From the NCBI RefSeq assembly GCF_003024515.2, contig NZ_PYIX02000014.1:27546-91545 (forward strand): a stretch of DNA of 64,000 bases. Reading direction: 5' to 3'. The DNA comes from Acinetobacter sichuanensis. GTDB taxonomy: Bacteria; Pseudomonadota; Gammaproteobacteria; Pseudomonadales; Moraxellaceae. A program made the position numbers and the translations under genes. The notes beneath the pieces are model-generated. The model was not told the DNA's origin and ran no database searches. It saw nothing but the letters and a program-made list of their open reading frames with translations. Below, piece by piece: positions 8,366-16,281 of the stretch; position 1 is the first letter of the stretch, and the number at the start of each line of letters is the position of its first letter.

Positions 8366-8775
8366 AAATGGAGTTGCCAAGAAGAGGGGAGGGCTTACTA
8401 CTACTTACAGTTAAATAAATGAGTAGACGTTGTGAAATGCACAACTGAAAATGATCTATATTAGCTGAGTAGGGGAGTGCCCTATTCAATAAAAAGACTA
8501 CCAACAATATTTATAGAGAAATTTATTATATAGGCGGTTAATCCACTTAAATGTCTAGTAGGGGAGGGCTTCTTATTCATTCTTTTTAGTATTTGACCAA
8601 GAATACTGGCTTAGTGTTGAGATTGACCTGATTTAAGCTTTAAAAGGTATTAAATGCCACTTTAGTCAAGAGCTTAAAACCAGACTTAAAATCCTTAAAA
8701 GGTTTAAGGGGAATTAGATTAAAACCAATATTAACTATATAATACCCAACAATACACATATTAATAGGCTATAAA
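8366..8775. other. Noncoding region with three G-rich repeats between the par array and dotM
   Basis: No gene is visible. Three AGGGGAG elements occur in the same direction at 8385, 8471 and 8560, about 87 bp apart; two continue as AGGGGAGGGCTT. They may belong to the partition or replication region. The last part holds the dotM promoter. Confidence 0.55.
8714..8743 (+). promoter_or_regulatory. Candidate promoter for the dotM-led genes
   Basis: A perfect -10 TATAAT at 8738-8743 has a weak -35, TTAGAT (8714-8719), at 18 bp. It lies about 33 bp before the dotM start. Confidence 0.45.
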
Positions 8776-10305
8776 ATGGCAGATCCAAAAGATAAGCTTG
8801 TACATGAGAATCATATTTATATATTTACTGTTGTTATGGTTTTAGTGGCTTTTTTGGCTGTATGGTTTGCTTATAAACCTCAAATTGTAGGGTTTTTAGT
8901 ATACACAAAAGGCATTTTAATTATTCCTCTATGGTGGATACATAGCATATTCAAAGCTATCGGGCTTAACTACGTGCCTTTACTAAGTGAGTTGGTGTAT
9001 TCAACAGAACACCTATGTAAACCAACAAACAATTGGCTTCCATTATTTTGTCAAAATAAGTTTAGCGAAGTCACTATTTTTCAAATTTCAAAAGCCAGTC
9101 AAGCATGGAATTTATTAATATTTTTGCTGGCAACACCTTGGATAAAGAAAGCTTATGACCGCTTCAACAGCGAGCATCCAGCACGGGGCTTTATCAAAAG
9201 CATGAACCTAGAAGAGTTCATAGAGGAACAAATTCCAAACCAAAGACACTTACAGGTTTTTGGTCCATTAGACTTGTCAAAATATGATACGAACAATGGT
9301 CATTTTAAAGCGCTAGATTCAACTTATGAGTTTGCAAATAGGCATGAGTTAATTACAGGAACTAAAGAGCGCCTTGTGAACATTACAATCAACGGAGTAA
9401 CGAAAGAATATAATGATAAAAGTGAAACAGTACCTATCATAGATGAAGAGAAGTTTTTAAATGTCTTACGTGAACAACTAGGGGATCTTTGGATAACCCT
9501 TGATAATTCAAAAGAAACATCACCCGATGAATTATCGTATTTATCCGATGTTGATACAATTTTGCTAGCTTTGTATTTACCAGTAGCATGTGCAACCGAT
9601 GAATCTATGGATGATGAAGAGTTCCGTAAAATCAAAAAAGATTCAACAACATTAATTAATTACTATTGGGATATTTGCACAAAAAATATACCTAACAACC
9701 CATTGTTTGCAATTGAAAATCAGTATGTTGAGGGCGATCGTAAGCTTGTAGGGTTTAATTTTGATTTCCTTAGAAAAAGAATTCACAAATACATTAAACA
9801 TCCCGTTGCTACTAAGATTTTTAAAAACCATGCATATGTAAGAACTATTTTGTGTGAGGTTGTATTAACAGCAAGACAACTAGGTGTAATGCCACCAACA
9901 GATATACGCTGGTTAAAACTATACAATCGAACTGCATACGCATTCATACAGAATATTGGTAGACCGTCTTTGTTTAGTGAGGGTTTAGGTCCAATCTCGC
10001 ATTATCTAATTGAGGTGAAATTAGGGAAGCCATTAGAAGAGCCAGACTTTAACATTGGCCTTGTTGGTTTTGAATACGAATTATTGAGTTTTGCCATGAC
10101 TGAAGCTAGACAAAAAGCTGCTGAAGATGTGAACAGTATTATTCGAGTAGTAGAGTTTACGGACAAGGAATTAAACAACGGATCTTATAACTCTAAAAAC
10201 AATGATAAAGATGATTTTAAGTATAGTGACGATCATGTTTTTGATATGGTGAGCGTAGAAATACCACAGGATGAAATACAAAAAAACAAGCAAAAAGGGT
10301 TTTAG
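8776..10305 (+). CDS. dotM: DotM/IcmP/TrbA-like component of the type IVB coupling complex
   Basis: 509-residue inner-membrane protein. Three membrane segments are visible near 13-33, 36-60 and 108-124, followed by a long cytoplasmic domain. Right after the third segment comes H-P-A-R-G-F (134-139) and L-E-E-F-I-E-E-Q-I (145-153), typical of DotM/IcmP and of TrbA in IncI plasmids. DotM joins the DotL ATPase in the coupling protein complex that receives substrates. The C-terminal 50 residues are charged and probably flexible. The next gene is a DsbC-like protein, reproducing the trbA-trbB order of IncI plasmids, but the expected trbC/dotL does not follow. A terminator separates this gene from its neighbour. 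Confidence 0.85.
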   Translation: MADPKDKLVHENHIYIFTVVMVLVAFLAVWFAYKPQIVGFLVYTKGILIIPLWWIHSIFKAIGLNYVPLLSELVYSTEHLCKPTNNWLPLFCQNKFSEVTIFQISKASQAWNLLIFLLATPWIKKAYDRFNSEHPARGFIKSMNLEEFIEEQIPNQRHLQVFGPLDLSKYDTNNGHFKALDSTYEFANRHELITGTKERLVNITINGVTKEYNDKSETVPIIDEEKFLNVLREQLGDLWITLDNSKETSPDELSYLSDVDTILLALYLPVACATDESMDDEEFRKIKKDSTTLINYYWDICTKNIPNNPLFAIENQYVEGDRKLVGFNFDFLRKRIHKYIKHPVATKIFKNHAYVRTILCEVVLTARQLGVMPPTDIRWLKLYNRTAYAFIQNIGRPSLFSEGLGPISHYLIEVKLGKPLEEPDFNIGLVGFEYELLSFAMTEARQKAAEDVNSIIRVVEFTDKELNNGSYNSKNNDKDDFKYSDDHVFDMVSVEIPQDEIQKNKQKGF

Positions 10306-10328
10306 TCTTAAACTTATAAGTTATAATT

Positions 10329-10356
10329 GACCGGTATTAAAACACCGGTCTTTTTT
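10329..10356 (+). terminator. Rho-independent terminator after dotM
   Basis: GACCGGT (10329-10335) and ACCGGTC (10344-10350) form a 7-bp stem with an 8-nt loop, followed by six T residues. Confidence 0.85.
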
Positions 10357-10427
10357 ATTTAACTATTTTTTTAAAACCATATTTTAACTATACTGCTAAA
10401 ACATGGCTTAAAAGGTAATACTCTAAA

Positions 10428-11333
10428 ATGCTTTTAAATAATTTCACTAAAATAGTAGCAAGTTGCGCTATTAGTATTATTACAATCTCTACTTACGCTG
10501 CACCATCTCAGGACCTTACTTCTAAGATGCAAAAAATGGGCAAAGTAAAAGAAGTTAAACCCTTTAGTGGAGGTTTAACTTCTTGGATTCTTGAGGCACC
10601 TAATGGGAAAAATGCGGTGTTTTTTACAACATCCGATGAAAAAGTCATCTTACATGGTACAGCTTGGGATTCTGCTACTAAAAAAAATATATCTGAGCCT
10701 CTTAAATTAACTGCAAAAAAAATGAATACACCAGCACGACAACCAACAGCTTCCGTTGGGAATTTGGCCAGTGCATACAATCATCCAGTCTTTAAAGCTG
10801 TAAAAACGCTTTCAGGGTTTAAAGAGGGGAAAGCGAATGATAACAACACTGTTTACATCATTTACGATCCACGCTGTAAATATTGTCACGAAACATTCAA
10901 CCTTTCTCGCTCATACGTTAAAAGCGGTGCAACTATTAAATGGATTCCAGCTTTAGTTCTAAACCAAAGTGAAAACGGAAAACAATTAGCAGCTGGAATT
11001 CTTCGTAAACCATCTGAAGATACTATTAATAAAACCTTTAATGGAACAGATGAAGAAATTAACTCAATTAAAGTGATTCCTACACCACAGGAACTTGCTG
11101 AGTTGGATAAACACTTAGGCGCTCTTCAATCTATCTTCTTCTATCACGAAGATATTGTTGCAATGCCAAAAGAAGATCGTGAACAGCGAGAAGCAATTCG
11201 TAGCGCTGGACAAAAGCCACAGCCACTAACTGCTGGTGTACCAGTTGCTATCTTTGTAAATAAAAAGACTGGAAAAGTTGAAGCTCGTAGAGGAACTTCA
11301 GAAACAGCCACTCTTGACTATATTTTCAAATAA
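10428..11333 (+). CDS. DsbC/TrbB-like periplasmic thiol-disulfide protein
   Basis: 301-residue exported thioredoxin-fold protein. A signal peptide is clear (basic start, hydrophobic 8-22, cleavage likely after T-Y-A near 24). The active site is C-K-Y-C at 150-153 preceded by Y-D-P-R, and the cis-proline motif is G-V-P-V near 273. The region in front (about 30-115) would be the dimerisation domain found in DsbC and DsbG. Its place after dotM matches trbB of IncI plasmids, where a disulfide isomerase supports transfer. Likely clients are the many Cys-containing secreted proteins in this window, for instance those at 15.4-16.3 and 43.5-47.7 kb. A possible -10 TATACT lies at 10389. Confidence 0.88.
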   Translation: MLLNNFTKIVASCAISIITISTYAAPSQDLTSKMQKMGKVKEVKPFSGGLTSWILEAPNGKNAVFFTTSDEKVILHGTAWDSATKKNISEPLKLTAKKMNTPARQPTASVGNLASAYNHPVFKAVKTLSGFKEGKANDNNTVYIIYDPRCKYCHETFNLSRSYVKSGATIKWIPALVLNQSENGKQLAAGILRKPSEDTINKTFNGTDEEINSIKVIPTPQELAELDKHLGALQSIFFYHEDIVAMPKEDREQREAIRSAGQKPQPLTAGVPVAIFVNKKTGKVEARRGTSETATLDYIFK

Positions 11334-11345
11334 GAGGGAATTGAG

Positions 11346-12020
11346 ATGAACAAAACTCAATTGAAAGCTTTCCAATCGATTGTCGGAAACTTTTCACCTT
11401 ATTTCTCTAAGATAAACAATGAGTCTATGTTTTTAGATTCTGACCTTTCTGGAGATACGGATAGAAATCGCCAGGTGAGCATCTTCAATATAGATGCAAA
11501 GGCCACGGATCTACTATTAACGATCAAAGGATTTGATCAGGTCGAGAATAATTTGTTTAGAGGACAAGTTTTCTTAAAGTCTGACGAAAACACAGAAATT
11601 CTTATAAGTGAGCCATGCTATTACTTAAACAAAAGCAAGGTTCGTTTCAGTACATATGAACTTCAGAGCTACATAAAGGAAGTTTGGCATCAAGCTCTAA
11701 ATGAATATAAGGCTGATGTTACAGACAGCCCTATACGTTCTAATGAAGAAAAATACAGCTTATCTTTAGCAGATAGATTCTCTAGTTTTAAAACGTCTTG
11801 GCCAGCTATGGGCATTGTAGCTGCAGTAGTTGTTTTTGCTGGAGGCGGTTACTTTTTAGGTTCAGGTACTAATGAGAAAAATGCATCTTCAGAAACAAGT
11901 TCGCAACAACTAAGCACATCTGATAACCCTGAACTTGACGGTAAAGCCTTGGCTCTTAAAAACATGGGGTTAGATCCTAACTCAATGGCTTTTGATAACT
12001 CATGCTTTCAAGAAAAATAA
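11346..12020 (+). CDS. Unknown single-pass membrane protein of the trb-like operon
   Basis: I do not recognise this 224-residue protein. It has no signal peptide; a single hydrophobic segment lies near 155-175 (G-I-V-A-A-V-V-V-F-A-G-G-G-Y), so the first 150 residues would be cytoplasmic and the short Ser/Asn-rich tail, which contains one Cys, periplasmic. GAGGGA precedes the start, 12 bp after the DsbC-like gene, and the next gene follows at similar spacing, so the run 10428-15356 looks like one operon. By position it is probably an accessory part of the conjugation machine. Confidence 0.75.
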   Translation: MNKTQLKAFQSIVGNFSPYFSKINNESMFLDSDLSGDTDRNRQVSIFNIDAKATDLLLTIKGFDQVENNLFRGQVFLKSDENTEILISEPCYYLNKSKVRFSTYELQSYIKEVWHQALNEYKADVTDSPIRSNEEKYSLSLADRFSSFKTSWPAMGIVAAVVVFAGGGYFLGSGTNEKNASSETSSQQLSTSDNPELDGKALALKNMGLDPNSMAFDNSCFQEK

Positions 12021-12032
12021 GGTGAAATATCT

Positions 12033-12602
12033 ATGAGAGCTAGACGAATAGAAAACCTTGAAGCATTACAGCTAAAGGCCTCAGAAATAGCACAAATAAC
12101 CGTTAAAGAGTTGGAAGCACGACACTATTTAGTTTGGTGGTTGAGCTCATATGACCGAAACATGAAACGTGGCTATAACAATGAAACCATTTGCTTAAGC
12201 ACCTATCAGGTGAATGAGTTTTGTTTTTCATATGCAATCACAAGCGAAGTTGAAAAGTTTTATTTACTAATACAACCCGAAAATTGGTTTTTAAATGATT
12301 TAACTTTCGAGTCTGCTTCTATAGATGAAAAAGGCTTAGTTTTAAATTTAGCTGAAGTAAATGATCAGTTATTCAAGCTGTATATATCGCGAATGCAAAT
12401 CAGATTTAATCTTGATGAAATTCATGCTGAACGTTTAACACACGCAAAGAAATATGCAAAAGAACTGGTCTTTATTCAATACAACCCACAGAAAAATCAG
12501 GTCATGAATGTAGGTGTTTCTATCAATTTAGAAAACAACACAATCACTCGAAAATCATCAAATCAAACGGCAAAAAATAAGCGCTTGAAAGGGGCATTCT
12601 AA
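12033..12602 (+). CDS. Unknown cytoplasmic protein of the trb-like operon
   Basis: 189-residue protein without signal peptide, membrane segment or a family I can name. It begins R-A-R-R-I-E and has mixed alpha/beta character with several Trp and Tyr residues (Y-L-V-W-W-L near 31-36). AAGGTG lies upstream of the ATG, and its stop overlaps the next start as TAATG, so translation of the two is coupled. The preceding gene ends 12 bp upstream. Its role is unknown; the context suggests the transfer apparatus. Confidence 0.72.
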   Translation: MRARRIENLEALQLKASEIAQITVKELEARHYLVWWLSSYDRNMKRGYNNETICLSTYQVNEFCFSYAITSEVEKFYLLIQPENWFLNDLTFESASIDEKGLVLNLAEVNDQLFKLYISRMQIRFNLDEIHAERLTHAKKYAKELVFIQYNPQKNQVMNVGVSINLENNTITRKSSNQTAKNKRLKGAF

Positions 12603-13159
12603 TGAAGAAATCAAACTATTTTAAGGTAATTGGTGCAATAGCAGTTTCAACAGTTGTTTCACTTGCTTATGCTGGCTTTACTGAAATTAATAGTTCTGGA
12701 GACATTGTATCTAAAGACAGTGCAAATGCTTTACGCACCAGTTTTTCAACACCAAATCAAAATATACCAGCGCCATTACGCACATATTCACTATGGGATA
12801 AGATCTCAGAGACAACCAAATATAATGGCACAGTACAACCAAAGCCAACACCTGTTGCAATTGAGAGTACATCTTCTCAAGCACAAAATATTCAAAGCAA
12901 GAGCAATATTAATGTGGCTAACATAGAGAGCCAACAGGAAATCAAAAGATTACAGGCAGCACTAAAAGAGAAAGAAACTGAGAATAACAAGCTCAAATAT
13001 TCAAACCTTGAGATGCAAGTGCAAGTAGTTGAACTAAAAAGCGATATAAACGAACTGAAGCAACAAGTTAACTTTTTAGCAAGCCAGATGCAAATTGTTG
13101 AAAGCGATGTGCTTGTAATGAAAAACAAAAAACCAAGTTCTTTTTTAGCACGAAATTAA
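12602..13159 (+). CDS. Unknown exported coiled-coil protein
   Basis: 185 residues. The N-terminus (K-K then hydrophobic 9-24, ending S-L-A-Y-A) is a signal peptide, probably cleaved after residue 24, so the mature protein should be periplasmic. Residues about 112-175 form a predicted coiled coil (repeated E-I-K-R-L-Q, K-E-K-E-T-E, L-K-S-D-I-N-E-L-K) suited to oligomerisation. The part between is Ser/Pro/Gln-rich. It is translationally coupled to the gene before it through TAATG. Periplasmic coiled-coil proteins are common in secretion loci, but I cannot match this one to a named Dot/Icm part. Confidence 0.75.
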   Translation: MKKSNYFKVIGAIAVSTVVSLAYAGFTEINSSGDIVSKDSANALRTSFSTPNQNIPAPLRTYSLWDKISETTKYNGTVQPKPTPVAIESTSSQAQNIQSKSNINVANIESQQEIKRLQAALKEKETENNKLKYSNLEMQVQVVELKSDINELKQQVNFLASQMQIVESDVLVMKNKKPSSFLARN

Positions 13160-13162
13160 GCA

Positions 13163-14719
13163 ATGGTTGTGAAGAAAATTACTCAAAAACCTACCAGTGA
13201 ACAGCAACGAGCAATTGATAAAGCAACACGACTAAAAACCAGTTTTAAATTGATTGCTTTTGCTGGTACTGGTAAGACTACGACATTGATCCATTGTAGT
13301 AGTGCTTTGCAACAACTAGGTAAGCTTGGACTATATCTATCATTTAATAAAAAGATGGCAGATGAAGCTAATCAAAAATTCGCTGAATATGGGCTGAATT
13401 CAGTCACATGTTCTACATTCCATTCTCTAGCTTACAGAAATATACCTGGTTGGCTGAAAAATAAGATTAACAAACCTACGTTACTTCCTAAAGATATTGT
13501 TCAAAAGTTTAAGCTTGAAAACATTCGATTTCAGTACAACGGGAAAAACCGACAACTCACCGATCTAACATTAGCGCTGATTATCCTTAATACATTACGT
13601 TATTTTTGTATGACAGTGGATCAGACTGTTACCAATGATCATGCTTACATAGCTTTAAAAGAACAAACATCAATTAAGCGCAATGACGTTCTTGAAGATA
13701 AAATCACTTCAATTGCGAAAATGATCTGGAATGATGTAGTTGATCCAAACGGTGATTATGGTATTACACACGATTACTATCTCAAGTGGTGGGTACTGCA
13801 AAAACCACAACTTGATTTTGATTACGTGATGGTAGATGAAAGCCAAGATAGTGACCAATTAATACTAGACGTACTCAAACGTCAAAAAGCAAAAGTTATT
13901 TTTGTTGGAGATCCATACCAAAGCATATATGGCTTTAGGGGTGCGAAAGATATTTTACAGAACCTAGATCTTGAAGCATTGTACTTAGAACAGTCGTTTC
14001 GGTTTGGTAATGCAGTTGCAGATATAGCTAATCTACTTCTCAATAAACTTTTTGGTGAAACCAGACAGTTAAAAGGTTTACCAAGTAAAACGTCAAAAGT
14101 TACCACTTTCAGTACATCAAGTTATGCACCATCTTCATTGAACGCGATTATTTGTAGAACAAATGCTACGGCTTTTGAATACTTTTTTAAGTTTCATGGC
14201 TACCTTAATGGCGAAAAGAAAATACGTCTTGAGGTTGATGGAAAGCGCAGTAAAGATATTTTCAGTGGGATTTTTCAACTGAGAGCAAATAAACGGCCAA
14301 CGTGTAAAGAGCTTCAAAACTTTTCTTCCTACCAAGAGCTTGTGGACCATATACAAGTGTTTGGAGAAGTGGAGGGGGCAACTACAGAATTAAAAACCTT
14401 TCTGAATCTAACAAACCAATACTCATGGCAAGTGATTGAGTGGGCGTTAGAAAATAGTATGGCTGATGATGAAACTGACCCAAAAAACACTTTGGTCATT
14501 AGCACATCACACAAGAGTAAAGGTTTAGAGTGGGATAATGTCCTAATCGCAAAAGGCTTTAACTATAAAATTCTCGATAAAAAGCTAATGATTTCTGCAG
14601 ATGAAAAACGGCTGTTGTATGTGACCGTAACACGAGCCAAAAACATATTATTTACAGATGGCATTAATGATTTATTGGAACACTTAAATTCAAAAAATAC
14701 GGAGATTTCAAATGCCTAA
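13163..14719 (+). CDS. UvrD/Rep-like superfamily 1 DNA helicase
   Basis: 518-residue ATP-dependent helicase. Motif I A-F-A-G-T-G-K-T-T is at 32-40, motif II V-D-E-S-Q-D-S at 224-230, motif III/IIIa G-D-P-Y-Q-S-I-Y-G-F-R-G-A at 249-261, motif IV-like E-Q-S-F-R-F soon after, and motifs V/VI S-H-K-S-K-G-L-E-W and Y-V-T-V-T-R-A-K near the C-terminus. It is shorter than UvrD or Rep (about 670-720), as in the small UvrD-like and F-box-helicase group. It may act in plasmid replication, repair of transferred DNA or strand displacement. The ribosome site before the ATG is weak, and the gene follows the previous stop by 3 bp. The next gene overlaps by 8 bp. Confidence 0.9.
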   Translation: MVVKKITQKPTSEQQRAIDKATRLKTSFKLIAFAGTGKTTTLIHCSSALQQLGKLGLYLSFNKKMADEANQKFAEYGLNSVTCSTFHSLAYRNIPGWLKNKINKPTLLPKDIVQKFKLENIRFQYNGKNRQLTDLTLALIILNTLRYFCMTVDQTVTNDHAYIALKEQTSIKRNDVLEDKITSIAKMIWNDVVDPNGDYGITHDYYLKWWVLQKPQLDFDYVMVDESQDSDQLILDVLKRQKAKVIFVGDPYQSIYGFRGAKDILQNLDLEALYLEQSFRFGNAVADIANLLLNKLFGETRQLKGLPSKTSKVTTFSTSSYAPSSLNAIICRTNATAFEYFFKFHGYLNGEKKIRLEVDGKRSKDIFSGIFQLRANKRPTCKELQNFSSYQELVDHIQVFGEVEGATTELKTFLNLTNQYSWQVIEWALENSMADDETDPKNTLVISTSHKSKGLEWDNVLIAKGFNYKILDKKLMISADEKRLLYVTVTRAKNILFTDGINDLLEHLNSKNTEISNA

Positions 14720-15356
14720 TCAAGTTGAAGTTCTGCAAAATAGAGTGTTTCAGGCATGTCACAATGCTAGTTATATTCGCGGAGAGTTTCATCACGAACC
14801 GTATATCATGGAGCTTGTTAAGAAAAAGGGCTCACAGGTCGCAGATATAATCACACCACTTCTTGAAATGTTTCATCTAATTGAAAAGGAAACAAAGTCA
14901 ATCTTTAGTTTCACGGAAGATTTTAATTTCAAGCAACGCCATTTTGAACCAGGTGTTTATCTCAAAACTAAAGAGATATTAAATGGTGTAGAAACGTTCG
15001 ATGGCCTGGCTATCGTTGATATTCCTTCAGGATCTTTTAGAAGCATTGTCATAGATTCAGGCGGTGGAATTGCTTCAAGTAAACATACAATTGAGCAGTT
15101 TAAGGAATTAAAGGGGAGATATTTAATTCCATTTTATTTTGATGGAATATATGTGCACCCTCACTGTTATACATATTTTTTCATCGAAAATGATATTAAG
15201 AGGGTGATGCCCCTTGAGGCTTATGATTCAAGCAAAGTAGGAAATGAGCAAAACATGGGCTTGCATTGGGTAGAAGAAGCAATTGAATACGGTAATCTTC
15301 ACTTTGGGTTTGAAGTTGAAACACCAGATACCGAAACAATTATAGAAAAAGTCTAA
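14712..15356 (+). CDS. Unknown cytoplasmic protein downstream of the helicase
   Basis: 214 residues, no signal peptide or membrane segment, and no family I recognise. It overlaps the helicase gene by 8 bp, so it is probably translated with it. Features are a basic N-terminal helix region, a central beta-rich part with G-G-G-I, and an acidic C-terminus. Ribosome site GGAG lies upstream inside the helicase gene. It ends the operon at a strong terminator. Confidence 0.72.
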   Translation: MPNQVEVLQNRVFQACHNASYIRGEFHHEPYIMELVKKKGSQVADIITPLLEMFHLIEKETKSIFSFTEDFNFKQRHFEPGVYLKTKEILNGVETFDGLAIVDIPSGSFRSIVIDSGGGIASSKHTIEQFKELKGRYLIPFYFDGIYVHPHCYTYFFIENDIKRVMPLEAYDSSKVGNEQNMGLHWVEEAIEYGNLHFGFEVETPDTETIIEKV

Positions 15357-15367
15357 AACCAAACGAC

Positions 15368-15397
15368 AAAAAAGGGCATCTTATAGATGCCCTTTTT
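15368..15397. terminator. Bidirectional terminator between convergent genes
   Basis: AAAAAGGGCATC and GATGCCCTTTTT form a 12-bp stem with a 5-nt loop TTATA; A- and T-runs make it work on both strands. Confidence 0.92.
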
Positions 15398-15408
15398 ATG
15401 TTTTGAAA

Positions 15409-15834
15409 TTAATAAGAAAGGTCGATTGCCACTTGTGCTAAAGATGTAAAAGCAGAGGATTCACACATAAAAGATTGACGAATAAAAAACGATGGATTGT
15501 ATGAGCTCACCATAGTTTGACTATCACAGTTTTGGCTAAATTTAATATGTTGTGTATTGATTGCTTGCCAAGCTGCAGCATTCTTTTGACTTTCCGCACG
15601 AACGTCTTTGATGAAACGTGTTAATGATTGGTTGTATGGTGTATTGCACTTAAGTTCTGGTGAACCGTACTCAGAATCACGCGCTTCATTATAATTAAAC
15701 ACGCATTTTTGATACTCAGCTTGTACCTTGTTATAAGCTTGAATAGCTTCAGCTTTGGTCTTATAACCAGCGTTGGCAGATGACGTAATAATGGTAGCAG
15801 CACATAACAAAGCTAAACTTAAAAACTTTTTCAT
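15409..15834 (-). CDS. Small secreted four-cysteine protein, copy 2 of a tandem pair
   Basis: 141 residues from the ATG at 15834, chosen because AAGGA sits in front of it and because it gives a clean signal peptide (K-K-F-L-S-L-A-L-L, cleavage after S-A-N-A near residue 22). A longer frame reaching 15882 would hide the signal. The mature protein has four Cys: one in K-C-V, one in L-K-C-N, one in N-C-D and one in M-C-E. The same pattern, with matching K-F/N-F plus N-C-D surroundings, occurs in the neighbour at 15849-16259, so the two are probably diverged duplicates. Function unknown; likely periplasmic and a substrate for the DsbC-like protein. Confidence 0.75.
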   Translation of the reverse strand: MKKFLSLALLCAATIITSSANAGYKTKAEAIQAYNKVQAEYQKCVFNYNEARDSEYGSPELKCNTPYNQSLTRFIKDVRAESQKNAAAWQAINTQHIKFSQNCDSQTMVSSYNPSFFIRQSFMCESSAFTSLAQVAIDLSY

Positions 15835-15848
15835 AACCTGATCCTTTA

Positions 15849-16259
15849 TTACTTCATTAATGCCGGAATAAACATTGCCCAACCTAATTTATTGGTCGCT
15901 TTACATTGCATGCTTAGTGTTTTGTACTTTGCAGTCTGGCCAGCGTATAACTGATCGCAGTTAGCAAGTAACTGAGTAAAGTTTCGATTGTGATCAGCTA
16001 GAACACGCGGAGCTTCTTCATTATTAATATATTTAGAAGCAAGGCTACCAAGCTGACTTGCGCGGTTATAAACATTTGTATAGCAATTTAGGTGTTTTGC
16101 ATCAAATGGATCGTTAGAAACCGCAGCACATTTAACGTTTACTAAGCGCAGTTTTTCAAGTTCAGCACGAATAGAGTCTGAGCTAGTATTAGCACTAGCA
16201 TTAAAAGATGCACATGCTAAAAGGCTAAAACCCAATAAAGACAAAAATCTGTTTTTCAT
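15849..16259 (-). CDS. Small secreted four-cysteine protein, copy 1 of a tandem pair
   Basis: 136 residues from the ATG at 16259, preceded by AAAGGA. Signal peptide: M-K-N-R then L-S-L-L-G-F-S-L-L-A, with cleavage after N-A-S-A near 23. Four Cys in the mature part are spaced like those of the downstream gene (V-K-C, L-N-C, N-C-D, M-Q-C). It ends with a short hydrophobic tail (F-I-P-A-L-M). It lies 22 bp after the cell-wall enzyme and 14 bp before its paralogue, so all three likely form one operon. No named family recognised; a periplasmic role in conjugation is inferred from place. Confidence 0.75.
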   Translation of the reverse strand: MKNRFLSLLGFSLLACASFNASANTSSDSIRAELEKLRLVNVKCAAVSNDPFDAKHLNCYTNVYNRASQLGSLASKYINNEEAPRVLADHNRNFTQLLANCDQLYAGQTAKYKTLSMQCKATNKLGWAMFIPALMK

Positions 16260-16281
16260 AATATTTCCTTTAATTGCTCTA

